Part shown: piece after piece, positions 1 through 10,869 of the stretch | How the letters are laid out: every line of letters begins with the position of its first letter | Numbering within the stretch: position 1 is the first letter of the stretch | Assembly (NCBI GenBank): GCA_949592205.1 | Contig: CATIUR010000004.1 | Coordinates: 89,206,337-89,270,336 of the forward strand | DNA length: 64,000 bases | DNA from: Helichrysum umbraculigerum | Taxonomy: Eukaryota > Streptophyta > Magnoliopsida > Asterales > Asteraceae | Direction: 5' to 3' | Notes under the pieces: generated by a model | What the model saw: only the letters and a program-made list of their open reading frames with translations | Databases searched by the model: none | What the model was told of the DNA's origin: nothing | Translations under genes and position numbers: made by a program

Positions 1-537
1 CTTTTTCTTTTGAGAGGAGTCTTTTTCTCCATTCGACTTTCTTTTCTTCGAATTTTCTCGGATATTTTTCTTTCTTTGACGTCATGTCCTTGTGACTTCT
101 CTTCTTTCATCTTTGGAACTTCTTATGAAGTTTGAGGGATGCTTTTGAGTAGGTAAGGGGTAACGTATATATTTTCGGGTGTTCAAGAATGATGTGATTC
201 GATCTCCTTTTTGCTCACCAGTTCGGATTCGAAATGCATAACAAGAGCAAGTTCTGATTCTAAACGCATACATCGGCACACTCAAGAATCGAAAAAGTGA
301 AGCATTATAAGTGAATGCTTTTCTTATGGCTCAAGATATCTCATGAATCGAAAGTTGGGTTGTTGTGTGCTTAGTCATGCGATGCTCTTTATGGGATTAC
401 TAAACTAATTTCTCAGAAAAATCTGTATTTTATTTGTCCTTCTTCCCCAAAGTAAATCATTCTTCGTCTAAAATTTTTCATTTTCAACATATTTTTAATA
501 TTCTTCGTCTAAAATTTTTCATTTTCAACATATTTTT
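1..537 (-). other. E4 3' non-coding segment
   Basis: This stretch is contiguous with 22334 onward once E1 is removed. I see no convincing ORF. A short near-repeat occurs at about 450-535, where the phrase CGTCTAAAATTTTTCATTTT appears twice in tandem about 51 bp apart. The last bases before E1 are the TTTTT target site (533-537). It is probably the untranslated 3' part of E4. Confidence 0.5.
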
Positions 538-2424
538 TGTAACATCCTCGATTTGGGCCTAGTAGAAATACGGTATTTTCCTTACTTTATTTGTGTTTAA
601 ATTGTTGTAAGAAACGATTTGGTTTTTAATGAGAAATTGAAATTAATAAGTCAAATGATCAAAAGACTTATTGTGATAAATAAATTATTATTTGTTTTAA
701 ATTAATTTAGTTGAAGGTATAATAAAACTTATTTTCTCGCAAATTGGTTTTAGGTTCCAGACAATAGAATTAGAACGGGTATAATTTTAATACCCATTTG
801 TACTGGTTTTGAGGAGTTAGTCAACCTAACTTGGTCTCATTTCCCATTTTTCCTTCACACCTCAAGAACACACACACTACACTTAGAAATCAAAAGGAAA
901 AACCCCAAACGAATCATCTTGAAGCGGTGATTCTAGTGCAACAATCTGAGTTACAACATCTCTTTCTTGTTATCATCTCCCTTGTAAGTGATTTTACCCA
1001 TTTTCATGTGTATGTTTGAATTGGTAGAATTAGGTTAGATTAATGAGGCATGCATAGAAATTGGGACTTGATGATGATTGTTTGTTGTTATACTATGTTA
1101 TATGATGATATTTGAGGTCGATTGTGTGTTTAAATCGTGTATTTCAACTGAATTATGTGAATTTGGGGTTTTTGGTTCGAGCTGAAAGTTGTTGCAAGTC
1201 TGATGCTCTGTTTCAAAACAGAGGAACGCGATCCAGCTCCAAGTGCCAGGATCGTGTTGCTATGTGTAATTTGGGTTCAGTACGACTTGTTCTTTGAAAC
1301 GCGATCCAGCTCACAAGTGTCAGGATCGCGTTAGTCAGTGTTAAACTTGAGTCGGGTTGATTTGGTTCTTGGGAACGCGATCCAGCCATCCCTAGCCCAG
1401 ATCGCGTTTACAAGTGAAAAATGGTAACAGAATGTTTTAAACTGAGAAACGCGATCCAGCTCACCTCAACCCGGATCGCGTTTGCCTGTTTTAAATTGAT
1501 GAATTTGATGATTCGTGACTTGTGCATTCATGTTAATTACATTTCATTAAAAGTATATTAGGTGCCCTTATTTGACATTATATACATGAATAGATTGTAA
1601 TAAACTTGATATGAGAATCTAACTCGGGTTTTGATCATATTCTCAGATAAAGCGAAGACTCAGAAAGATTAGATCTCTGAGTGGAGACTGTGACACTAAG
1701 GGTGAATTGATCATTGGCTTTCAGTCTAAGTTGGTTGTAACAATCTGGTTACAACGGGTAACTTGGTTTTACTTGTGTATTTTTTAATTAACATATTGCC
1801 ATGATGATTATGGATTATGTGAACCTTTCAGAGGTCAATTGCGATTGGGTTTGGGTACTATTACTTGGATAACATTAGTACTATGTACATGTGTTGCTCA
1901 TTGGAATGATGTTGAAAGTAGTAATAGTACCAAACCATCGGTTAGATCACTGAATTGGCCTTCAGTGGTTGTAAGTGTTGCTTGGGGGCCACCGCGGCAG
2001 TAGGGTGCCCTAAGGACCACCGATCCTCTTTGAATTTATTTGTTTATGATGCTTAGCTGTAAACAATTGTGAATCTGAGTTAGGTTGATAGTTAAAGATC
2101 TATTCACTTAGCTTTGTGCTAATCCCTCTCCTCACTTCTTGCAGATTACTTTTGTTATGGGTGGGCAAGAAGTTGGCTTTGAAGAATGTTTGACTGCCTA
2201 CTCTGAATTATATATAAACATGTTATCGTTTCCAAACTTATGATTTGAATTTAAATAACACCTAACTTGATGTATGTAGTTAATATGATCATTGTACCAA
2301 CTTATCATGCATGCATAGATTGTGCTTTTGGAAATATGATATACGCAATCTATAATGCATGATTTGTATTACTCGCTTCCGAACGATATATATAAAAAAG
2401 TTCATGAATTTCAGGGGTGTTATA
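538..2424 (+). repeat. E1 5' LTR
   Basis: Pairs with 20446-22333 along its whole length, with scattered substitutions and single-base indels. It contains an inverted-repeat array at 1222-1485. A short ORF at 1112-1297, repeated in the other LTR, lies inside this array and is not a gene. Confidence 0.93.
1222..1485 (+). repeat. E1 LTR inverted-repeat array, AACGCGATCC type
   Basis: Four units occur in about 260 bp. Each has a left arm AACGCGATCC followed 15-16 bases later by the complementary arm GGATCGCGTT, allowing one or two changes. Arms sit at 1224/1249, 1298/1323, 1374/1399 and 1448/1473. Each unit could fold into a 10-bp hairpin. The spacers differ between units, so selection appears to act on the arms. 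The 3' LTR has the same array. Confidence 0.9.
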
Positions 2425-2426
2425 AA

Positions 2427-2440
2427 TTGGTATCAGAGCC
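2427..2440 (+). other. E1 primer-binding site, tRNA-iMet
   Basis: TTGGTATCAGAGCC lies two bases after the 5' LTR and is complementary to the 3' end of plant initiator tRNA-Met. It fixes the element's direction. Confidence 0.9.
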
Positions 2441-2571
2441 TAGGTTTGGGCGAATTGAACATGGGTTAATTGTTCAATCCCAAATCTAATTGTGCTAGTC
2501 AAACATTCCGGGAAGTGGGATTCAGCTAGGATAGGAGAATTGGTTAGTATGTAGGTACTAACGATTCACGA

Positions 2572-3359
2572 ATGGTGAGATGTGTTTTAATACAGGGGAT
2601 GGCGGATAATGAGAACCAGACCGTTACCCCCAACAACAACAATATCTCAGGAACGAATGGCAATTCTCCCGAAAATCACAGTGTTAGTCAGGGTCAGATT
2701 GGTACTTCTTTCTCGGCAGGGGAATTAAGTCAAGAGGATTATATGTTACACCTAGAAGGGGAAGTGGTTAGGCTTAAGGCGGTTGAACAACAGTTTCTAA
2801 TAGATCAACAAGCCCGAACATCTCAGCAGATTCAGCAGACTTTACCACCGTTTATTAGCACTGTACCACCTCCATTGGTGACATCACAGATTCCTTTATC
2901 TTTGCCTTTTTATCATCAGCAGCAGCAACATTATGGTAATTATCAAACATCGGCTCCATTCTCTTCTTCGGGGGCTTCTGGTTATCAGATACCGTTATTT
3001 CCTCCTCCATTTCAACATAAGTTGTGCTCATTCAAGACTTTTAAATCCAGCGGACCGTCCGATTACCATGGTAGTACCAATCCCTCCGTTACTTTGGATT
3101 GGTTGAGGGATGTGGAAAGGAAATTTGAGGTTTGTAGATGTGAAGACGAGGTGAAGATTCCCTATGCGGTGCAACTACTTAAGGGCCCGGCAATGGGTTG
3201 GTGGGATTCTATTACCTCACATCTGACCCCACAACAAAGGGCTTCTATAAGATGGTCTGACTTTTACAATGAGGTTTGCAAGAAGTACTGTTCTGGATTT
3301 TATATGACCCGTATTCGATGTGAGTTTATGGATTTGCAATTGACGGATATGATGACTAT
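2572..3359 (+). pseudogene. E1 gag, N-terminal part, cut by E2
   Basis: The likely start is the second methionine (2599), opening MADNENQ. A low-complexity Q/P/S-rich head is followed by a retrotransposon gag core: a patch around GSTNPSVTLDWLRDVERKF, then GWWDSI and WSDFYNEVCKKYC. The frame is lost at 3360 where E2 begins; the apparent last residues to 3402 are E2 LTR. The capsid sequence resumes at 16475. Gag assembles the cytoplasmic particle that packages element RNA. This copy cannot do so. Confidence 0.88.
3355..3359 (+). repeat. E2 target-site duplication, left copy (ACTAT)
   Basis: ACTAT directly precedes the E2 5' LTR and recurs at 16470-16474 right after the 3' LTR. This proves that E2 integrated into E1 gag. 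Confidence 0.9.
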
Positions 3360-3769
3360 TGTTGGTACATGTTTAGTGTCTGTCAGTTGGTCTAGCTCGT
3401 AGTTTGTATTTAGATTTGCGTTTCTTGACTCCTGCGACGTAGTGCGTAACGTCGCAGGTGCGACGTCAGGTTTTGGGCCTGCGACGTAGTCAACGTCGCA
3501 TGGGCTTGGGCCTGCAACGTCGTGTGCGACGTCGCAGGTGCCAGATTTTGTATTTAAGCAATTTACATTTTCTGTTTTAGGGTTGACGAAACCCTAAACA
3601 CAATTTGTCGAAATTCTCTGTAATCTGATCGACCATAAGCAATAATATAACGTTTGGTTTCATAATTATTATGTTTGATTATTCATTGTGTTCGTGTGAT
3701 AACTTAATCGTTGATTCCACAAACGATTGAGTGACTTGGTTCTGTTAGATCCTAAGTAAGGGACAAACA
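3360..3769 (+). repeat. E2 5' LTR
   Basis: Starts TGTTGGTACATG and ends GGGACAAACA; pairs with 16060-16469. It carries a small cluster of TGCGACGT inverted repeats at about 3432-3540. Confidence 0.93.
3432..3540 (+). repeat. E2 LTR TGCGACGT inverted-repeat cluster
   Basis: Copies of TGCGACGT and its complement ACGTCGCA alternate at short distance, giving several potential hairpins such as CTGCGACGTAG facing AACGTCGCAGG. The core GACGTC resembles a plant bZIP C-box (established knowledge); any binding here is inference. The copy in the 3' LTR is at about 16133-16242. Confidence 0.88.
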
Positions 3770-3771
3770 AC

Positions 3772-3784
3772 TGTTATCAGAGCA
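3772..3784 (+). other. E2 primer-binding site, diverged tRNA-iMet
   Basis: TGTTATCAGAGCA sits two bases after the LTR. It matches the initiator tRNA-Met PBS core TATCAGAGC with one early mismatch, as expected for a Copia element. Confidence 0.75.
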
Positions 3785-3867
3785 GAAAGTGCTCGTTTTT
3801 GGCGATTAGGATCGAGTTCGGGATAAAGCGACGTGATTCTCATATTGTTTTGTGATTATTACGTTTG

Positions 3868-3895
3868 TTTTTTTTTTTTTTTTTTGTTTTTACAG
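3868..3895 (+). promoter_or_regulatory. Possible splice acceptor in E2 leader
   Basis: A long T-run ends in GTTTTTACAG followed by GT, a near-ideal 3' splice site upstream of the gag ATG at 4345. If used, it would trim the leader. No donor could be assigned with confidence. Confidence 0.4.
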
Positions 3896-4011
3896 GTGTT
3901 CGATCAATATTACTGGGATTATTGAAGGTTTTCGTCGATCTTCATTCGTGGTTTTGCTTTTTGGGTTAAAAATTCGTTTTAAGGGTTTTTGGCCGCAGGT
4001 TTTCGCGTTTT

Positions 4012-4310
4012 GCGACGTTACCTGCGACGTCATCTGCTACGTCGCGTGCGACGTTAGTAATTTGGACTTTAATTAGTCTGTGCGACGTACTGTTGCGACG
4101 TCATCCGCGACGTCATTATTTTGACTTTAATTAGTCTTCTGCAACGCTGTGTTGCGACGTAGTGTGATTCTGCGACGTCCTCTGCGACGTCATCTGCGAC
4201 GTACCTCTCAACGTCGCATATTTCTGATTCTTAATTGAATCCTTTGCTTTTTGCGACGTACCTATCGCCGTCGCATAATCTTTGTGCGACGTACTCATCT
4301 ACGTCGCTAA
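4012..4310 (+). repeat. E2 leader TGCGACGT array
   Basis: A dense run of GCGACGT and ACGTCGC words, about a dozen in 300 bp, in both orientations with irregular spacing. The motif is the same as in the LTR and lies between PBS and gag, where retroelements usually keep packaging signals. The intervening sequence is T-rich and non-coding. Confidence 0.88.
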
Positions 4311-4344
4311 TATCAGAAGTTTGATTTTTTTTTAAGTAATTACA

Positions 4345-7122
4345 ATGGCAGCTGATAAAGAGGATATTAGAGGATTGAGAGAAATGATCAAACAAAGTAA
4401 TGACATAGGTTCAAGTAATAAACCTCCACTATTTACTGCGGACATGGATTATGTATACTGGAGAGACCGAGTTGAGCAATACATTGATTTTCATTGTCCA
4501 GAATTATGGGGACCATTACGTGAGCGTTATGTAGCTCCTTTAGCTGAAGGGGAATACCGTGGTATTCGTCCTGCTAAGACCTATAAAGCTATGTCTCCCG
4601 AGGAGAAGAAAGATTTTGATACTGAAAGAAAGTCTTTTTCAATGATTAAAATGTGTCTAACCAAGGATGTTCTATGGCTTTTCAGAACTCATGAAACAGC
4701 CTTTGATTTATGGAAGGCAATTGAAACTCGTTGTGGAGGAAATGATAAGTACAAGGAAGCCAAGCTCGAACTGATTAAGAAACAGTACGATATCTTTGAC
4801 ATCCTTCCTAATGAAGACACGACTTCTTTATTCACTAGGTACTCACACTTAGTTGGTGAGTTGTTTGAAGGAGGTTATACTTTTCCTTCAATTGAAGTAA
4901 ATAAGAAGTTACTGGATGTGTTGCCAAGTTCTTGGGATGTTAAAGTTCAATTTTTAAAAGAAAATGAAGAACTTGCAAACATGTCTTTGGATACGTTGAT
5001 AGGGGATCTTCAAGCTCACGCGATGGAGATTAAGAAGAAAGAAACTAGGTCTGGTGCTGCTGTTCAGAATCCTAGTGTGTATGGTGTTCAGATCAACTCT
5101 GGAAAGACTTATGGATCTGGAGTCGCCTTCGTGACAAATATAAATGCTTCATCAACCTCTTCTTCTTCTTCCGATGGGATTCATTCTGTTTTCATGACTG
5201 GACCTTCTTCAAATCAACAACAGGTTCAAGTCTCACCTGCTATTCAGGAGCAAGCTGCCATTTACACAGCTTTCTTAAGCTCATACAAGGATTTGGTTAC
5301 TCAACCGAATCTTACTTTGGAGCTGACTAAGGAAGACTATGCTCAGCTTGATGAAGATGATCTGGAGCAAATGGATCTAACTTGGAATGTGGCAATGATC
5401 ACCCGAAGAATTCAAAAGTTCTTGCAGAGGACAGGGCGTAAAAGCTTGGAAGGTGATGGAAAGACTGGCTTTGGATTTAACAAGAGTAAGGTCCGATGTT
5501 ACAATTGTCAAAATTTGGGTCACTTCGCCAGGGAGTGCGAGAAACCCAAAATGCCAGCATCGGGATTCACAACACCTTCTACTCCTCCAAAGGCCAAAGA
5601 AATGGAAGTTACCAAGAAAGGGCCTGCTGATAATGCCCTAATTGTTTTCGAGCCCACAAGTCAGGATTGGACGGCTATCTCCCAGCATTACCAACAGTGT
5701 CTGATGGCTCACATTGTGAATGAGGTACCTGATGAACCGTTAAATTGTATTTCATGCATTAAGTTAACTGAATCTCTAAAGGCATATCAGACAGACACCG
5801 CTGAGTTGAGGAAAAAGAATGAAAAACTAACCGAGTCAAATAATTTTTTAAAAGCTAATGAGAAACTTTATGAAAAACATCTTGAGGCTCATCGGTTAGA
5901 TACTCAGAAATATAAATCTAAGGTTTTTAGTCAAGAAGATGCCATTAAAAGCTATCTTATTGAAATTGAGCTGCTAAAGAAAGAACTTACAGATTTAAAA
6001 AATGAGTATGAGAATTATAAGAGTAAAATCTTGGGTTCAAATTCCTCAACGGTTGTGTTTAATGAAATTCTTAGCAAGCATGGTACTAGTGGGAAAAAGA
6101 ATGAGGGATTGGGATACCACTCAGTCCCTCCTCCTACTACTCACTGTCCCCTGCCTGTTAAGGAGGGCTTTGAAGAGATTCCAGTTGATTGGTCAAAGCT
6201 TTATGGAATAAAAGCTAAAGATGCTAAAGAGACCAAACACAACAAACCGGCAAAGGAGAAAACCAAGTGGCCAGAGTACCCCTTGCCAACGTTTGTTAAG
6301 TCTGTGCATGAATCTCCTGTTAGTGTTAAGGAGAGTGTTGAGTTAAAGAATGAATCTCCTGTTAGTATTGAGGAGATTGTTGAGATTGAGGACATTACGG
6401 ATCAGGAGTATCCTGAGGTTAAGAAGGTTGCAGTTAAACCTGAAAAGGGAATTTCAAAGGTTGAACCTGAAATTAAGGTTCAACCAAATAAGGGAAAAGC
6501 CAAGGTTTTAAACTCGAAACAACAAACTTTACAGTCACCTGTAAAGATTTTGCAAAGAAAATTATTAAATGAAAATGTTTCGTATGATAAACCATCAACT
6601 TCAACCTCTCAACCAAAACAAACACTTTCTAAAACGTGTACGCAATGTTCATGTTCTAGAAATGTTTCTTCATCTCCTGTGGTAATTCCTCAGCCTCAAC
6701 CGTTTGTTGAGACTCGTTCTTGTTTATACTGCAAGAAACAAGGACATTTAATTCGTGAATGCCCAAAGCTGTCAAATCAGCGCTATGGGAGAGAGATGCC
6801 TAGGACATCTGTTTACAGAAATTCTTTTTCAAAATCTCCACCTAGGCGTCACTCAAACTCTCCCAAGCCTGTTTTAAAGCCAAGTAATGTTGAGCAACAA
6901 TCTTTGCCAATTCAAAAGCCCAACATTACTTCTAATATCAATTCCGAACCTTCTAAAGTTTGGAAACGAAAAGAGTCTGATGTTGACTCTTCAGTCGTCA
7001 ACAATAACACATCAGATAAAAATTCTAATTTGTTTAAAGATAAAATCCTATCTGACGTGCTTATTGTTGATGACCACGGTCGACCTAAGTCTGTAAAGGC
7101 TTGGGTCACCGTTTCTTACTAA
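4345..7122 (+). CDS. gag: E2 gag polyprotein (Copia, UBN2-type, two zinc knuckles)
   Basis: An open frame of 925 residues, long for a Copia gag. Residues about 25-235 form a UBN2/DUF4219-like capsid region (WRDRVEQYIDF, then FDLWKAIETRCGG). A first CCHC zinc knuckle is at 385-398 (CYNCQNLGHFAREC). Residues about 470-560 are rich in K, E and L and look coiled-coil. A K/E/P-rich linker follows, and a second CCHC knuckle lies at 793-806 (CLYCKKQGHLIREC). Two knuckles 400 residues apart are unusual. The frame ends at TAA 7120-7122, overlapping the next ORF in another frame. Expected role: capsid assembly and RNA binding in the cytoplasm. Confidence 0.9.
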   Translation: MAADKEDIRGLREMIKQSNDIGSSNKPPLFTADMDYVYWRDRVEQYIDFHCPELWGPLRERYVAPLAEGEYRGIRPAKTYKAMSPEEKKDFDTERKSFSMIKMCLTKDVLWLFRTHETAFDLWKAIETRCGGNDKYKEAKLELIKKQYDIFDILPNEDTTSLFTRYSHLVGELFEGGYTFPSIEVNKKLLDVLPSSWDVKVQFLKENEELANMSLDTLIGDLQAHAMEIKKKETRSGAAVQNPSVYGVQINSGKTYGSGVAFVTNINASSTSSSSSDGIHSVFMTGPSSNQQQVQVSPAIQEQAAIYTAFLSSYKDLVTQPNLTLELTKEDYAQLDEDDLEQMDLTWNVAMITRRIQKFLQRTGRKSLEGDGKTGFGFNKSKVRCYNCQNLGHFARECEKPKMPASGFTTPSTPPKAKEMEVTKKGPADNALIVFEPTSQDWTAISQHYQQCLMAHIVNEVPDEPLNCISCIKLTESLKAYQTDTAELRKKNEKLTESNNFLKANEKLYEKHLEAHRLDTQKYKSKVFSQEDAIKSYLIEIELLKKELTDLKNEYENYKSKILGSNSSTVVFNEILSKHGTSGKKNEGLGYHSVPPPTTHCPLPVKEGFEEIPVDWSKLYGIKAKDAKETKHNKPAKEKTKWPEYPLPTFVKSVHESPVSVKESVELKNESPVSIEEIVEIEDITDQEYPEVKKVAVKPEKGISKVEPEIKVQPNKGKAKVLNSKQQTLQSPVKILQRKLLNENVSYDKPSTSTSQPKQTLSKTCTQCSCSRNVSSSPVVIPQPQPFVETRSCLYCKKQGHLIRECPKLSNQRYGREMPRTSVYRNSFSKSPPRRHSNSPKPVLKPSNVEQQSLPIQKPNITSNINSEPSKVWKRKESDVDSSVVNNNTSDKNSNLFKDKILSDVLIVDDHGRPKSVKAWVTVSY

Positions 7123-7145
7123 TCTCCATCGTTTGTGTGTTGCAG
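7093..7145 (+). promoter_or_regulatory. Candidate mini-intron at E2 gag/pol junction
   Basis: A possible donor GTAAAG (7093), the branch-like word TACTAAT (7118-7124) and the acceptor TTTGTGTGTTGCAG (ending 7145) frame 53 nt. Removal would drop the gag stop and bring the gag and protease frames into register, since 53 leaves remainder 2. However, 53 nt is shorter than most plant introns. A simple indel or ribosomal frameshift is the alternative. Confidence 0.3.
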
Positions 7146-7880
7146 CAGTCAGAACGCGTTAAAGATAGTGAATGGTATTTGGATAGCGGCTGCTCGCGAC
7201 ATATGACAGGCGATGTATCTCTTCTTGTGGATATTAAACCATACGCAGGAGGATATGTTGCTTTTGCTGGAGATACTGGGGGAACCATTTCTGGAAAAGG
7301 AACGCTAACTAACGGCAATGTTAGTTTTGAAAATGTGAACTACGTGGAACAGCTTACGCACAACTTGCTAAGTGTTTCACAGGTCTGTGATAAAGATTAT
7401 ACCATTGCGTTCACAAAGACAGAGTGTGTGATACTGAAGCCTGGGTATGTCATTCCAGAAGAATGGGTGTTACTGAGAGCACCAAGAAAGAATGACACAT
7501 ACATTCTGAACATGAGAACTGTTGAGACCTCGAACGAGTATACGTGTCTCTTGTTTAAGGCTTCTGAAAAGGAATCACTGCTTTGGCACAGACGAATGGG
7601 ACATATTCATTTCCGAAAAATGAATTTCTTGACTAAAAATGACCTTGTGCTAGGAGTTCCAAAACAGTCATTTGCTCTAAAGGATGACTGTATCTCTTGC
7701 CAAAAAGGAAAGTTACGTAAGAAGTCCCATAAGTCTAAGCAGGTGAATTCCATAAATGCTCCATTGGAACTATTGCATATGGATCTTTTCGGTCCAGTCT
7801 CTACAAAGAGCATTGGTGGTCGGTCTTACTGCTTGGTAGTTACTGATGACTACTCAAGGTTTAGTGGGTTTACTTTTTGA
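7146..7880 (+). pseudogene. pol: E2 protease and integrase N-terminus
   Basis: The protein opens near WYLDSGCSRHMTGD, the Copia aspartic protease site with catalytic DSG. A gag-pre-integrase domain follows (LLWHRRMGHIHFRKMNFL), supplying the HHCC zinc finger with the later CISCQKGK. The integrase core starts (LLHMDLFGP, with the first catalytic Asp; VVTDDYSRFSGF) and then hits TGA at 7878-7880. The rest of the core continues in another frame from 7877. A short deletion of about 10 nt in a conserved patch would explain the break (inference). Confidence 0.88.
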
Positions 7881-8821
7881 CCACAAAGGGGGAAACTCCT
7901 GAGATTCTGGTGTATTTGTTGGACAAGTTGGCAAATCTGTGCAACTTGAAGGTGAAAAGGATACGAAGCGATAATGGAACTGAATTCAAGAACTCAACTC
8001 TCGAATTGTTTTGTGCTACAAGAGGTATTGAGCATCAATTTAGTGCTCCGAGGACTCCACAACAGAATGGAGTTGCCGAAAGGAAGAACAGGACAATCAT
8101 CGGGACAGCTCGGACTATGTTAGCTGACTCCAAGTTACCAATTATCTTCTGGGCTGAGGCAGTTAATACTGCCTGTTATGTTCTCAACAGAGTACTCACG
8201 GTTAAGAAAAAGAACAAAACGTGTTATGAACTTTTCAATAACCGTAAGCCAAATCTGCAGTTCCTAGAACCATTTGGGTGTCCTTGCCTGATCATGATAA
8301 CAAAAGATAAGGTCTCTAAGTTTGGTGATAAAGCTGTTGAAGGGATTTTTCTTGGATATTCAGTCAACTCTCCGAACAAAAGAGTCTTTAACAAATCAAC
8401 GAATCAGATTGAGGAACATTTTGAAGTGAAATGTTTAAGGTATACGGAACCTCCTCAAGGAACGGGTCCGGATTGGTTTTTCAACTATGGAAACCTCTTC
8501 AACTCTTTCAATATTCCGGAAGCGGATGAAACGGAAGAATTGGTTTCTATACTTCATGAGCTTGATCTTACTCAAGATACACCTATAAATAATAAACCAT
8601 CCGACCCATCTCCCAATGCAACACCCGCACCTCCACCGACTAATCCTACACCTCCACAAACTACACCTACACCTTCACAAACATCACCCACACGACCACA
8701 ACCAACAACCAAATCACCACCAACTACACCATCTCCTACTCCACCATCTTCGGCTGCTCCTTTTAAAAAGTTTATAACTACACAAAGGAGCTTCCATATG
8801 ATCCAAACATGCCTCCTTTAG
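7877..8821 (+). pseudogene. pol: E2 integrase core and linker
   Basis: Continues the integrase catalytic core: the second Asp in RIRSDNGTEFKN and the Glu in PQQNGVAERKNRT are both present, so the DDE triad is intact apart from the frame break. The family hallmarks FWAEAVNTACYVLNR and FLGYS follow. A P/T-rich linker (about 8590-8760) leads to another frame change. Integrase would insert the cDNA into chromosomes. The frame ends at 8821, overlapping the RT frame. Confidence 0.88.
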
Positions 8822-10647
8822 AGGAACCTCAAGAAGAAGATGAAATGGAAGAAACAATGGCCTACTCTCACTTATTTTCTCATGAAGCTGAAGGAGAAAA
8901 AGAAGAGTTAGCCTCTCCTGAGTCTGCTGCTACTCCTGAAACTGAGGGAGATTTGAACAATCTGGGTGTGGATCTAGTGCCAAGTGCCATACCAGAAACT
9001 CGTATACATAAGGATCACCCCATTGATAATATCATTGGTGATCCTCATGCATCTGTTCAAACACGACAGCAAGCAAAGCAGACTTCAGCTCAGCAATTTT
9101 TGGGACTTATAGCTCATATCAATTCATGTCATTTGTCTCAAATTGAACCTAAAAAGGTTGAACAAGCCTTAAAGGATCCATCTTGGGTCGAGGCTATGCA
9201 GGAGGAACTACAGCAAATAAACAAGATGAATGTTTGGGAAATTGTTTCTCTACCCAAGGGTGCTCACTTGACGGGTACTCGTTGGGTTTACCGTAACAAA
9301 ATGGATGATCGTGGGGCGGTTATTCGAAATAAAGCCCGTCTGGTAGTTCAAGGATATAGTCAATTAGAAGGTATTGACTATGATGAAGTTTTCGCTCCTG
9401 TTGCTCGTTTGGAATCAATTCGGATTTTTCTAGCCTATGCTTCTTTTAAAGGATTCCGTGTGTATCAACTTGACGTGAAGTGTGCCTTTCTATATGGAGA
9501 TGTCGACGCAGTGATTTATGTGGATCAGCCTCCTGGTTTTGAAGACCCAAAGCATCCTAATCATGTTTGCAAGCTGAAGAAAGCTTTGTATGGTCTTCAT
9601 CAATCTCCTCGACTTTGGTATGAGCGACTTGCCAAGTACTTGCTGAAGAATGTTTTTGACAGAGGACAGATTGATAGCACGCTTTTCATCAAACGGGAAG
9701 GAGCGGATTTGTTACTTGTGCAGGTCTATGTGGACGACATAATTTTTGGATCAACTAATGATCAGTTGTGCAAGAATTTTGAAAGACTGATGAAATCTGA
9801 GTTTGAAATGAGTGCTATGGGGGAACTCACGTTCTTTCTGGGACTACAGGTTGAGCAATCTGATAATGGAATTTATATCCACCAGTCAAAATATGTCACT
9901 GACATGTTAAAGCGATATGAATTGCTCAACTGTAAACACTACGGCACTCCAATTGAAGCAAGACACAATCTTGGACCTAATGAGGACGATGAAGATTGCA
10001 AGGAGAAAGACTATCGCTCAATGATAGGCTCTCTCATGTACCTGACTGCCTCAAGACCAGATATAGTGTTTGCTGTTTCTCTCTGCTCACGATTTCAAGC
10101 AAATCCGAAGGTGTCTCATATGAAGGCAGTAAAACGCATTTTTGGATATCTCGCTTTTAGGCCATCTCTGGGTCTATGGTATTCAAACGAGAAAAACTTT
10201 GAGTTAACTGCCTATTCGGATTCGGATCTTGGTGGCTGCAAGATAGATATGAAGTCAACTACTGGAGGATGTCAGTTCCTTGGATCGCGCTTAGTTTCTT
10301 GGCAGTGCAAAAAGCAGACTGCGGTTGCTATTTCCACAGCTGAAGTCGAGTATGTTGCTGCTGCAAGTTGCTGTTCTCAAGTTCTCTGGATTCAGCATCA
10401 GCTGCGTGATTACGGGTTCAATCTCTCTATGACTCCTATTTACATTGATAATACAGCTACTATATCTATAACTCACAATCCCGTACAGCACCCTAAGACC
10501 AAACATATTGAACTTAGGTTTCACTTCATACGGGATTGCTTTGAGAAACACCTTATAGATGTCGTACATATAGATACCCTTAAGCAGTGTGTGGACATTT
10601 TCACAAAAGCCTTTTGCGATCACGTTTTATTGAACTGGTCAATCTGA
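8809..10647 (+). pseudogene. pol: E2 reverse transcriptase and RNase H
   Basis: An open frame of 612 residues. After an acidic head come the Copia RT blocks: WVEAMQEEL, GTRWVYRNKMDD, KARLVVQGYSQ, YDEVFAPVARLESIR, VYQLDVKCAFLYGD, KALYGLHQSPRLWYE and the catalytic YVDDIIFGST. RNase H follows with AYSDSDLGGC, STTGGCQFLGS and STAEVEYVAA, ending near the usual KHIELRFHFIRD motif. Domains look complete, but the frame is separated from integrase by an indel near 8770, so no full polyprotein can be made without recoding. Confidence 0.9.
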
Positions 10648-10869
10648 TAGGTTTAAGGTTCTTTCAGTCAAAGAAATGATTTGTGACTTGGATTTTTAAG
10701 TTTTTAAATTCAATTTAAAAAAAAAAAAAAAAAAAATCGCAACAGCCACTCTTTATACTCTTTAGTATTAAAGAAAACGCAAGGTTGCTACATTTTTAAA
10801 ATAGACGTTGAAGTTGTGTCTGTAAACAACTTGGGATATGATAGTACATCGGGTGACATGCACAAAATG
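10648..10869 (+). other. E2 spacer with A20 tract
   Basis: Non-coding. A run of 20 A residues at 10717-10736 lies about 70 bp after the RT stop. It may be a slippage-grown tract or the trace of a polyadenylated RNA joined to this position. No ORF is seen. Confidence 0.6.

Noticed and set aside
1112..1297. 61-residue ORF, repeated at 21018-21203
   Set aside because: Part of the E1 LTR and its inverted-repeat array; too short and without motif.
2572..3402. Treating this as a complete short protein
   Set aside because: The last residues come from the E2 LTR; the gag continues at 16475 after the insertion.
10291..10623. 110-residue ORF opposite E2 RNase H
   Set aside because: Antisense shadow of a real coding region.
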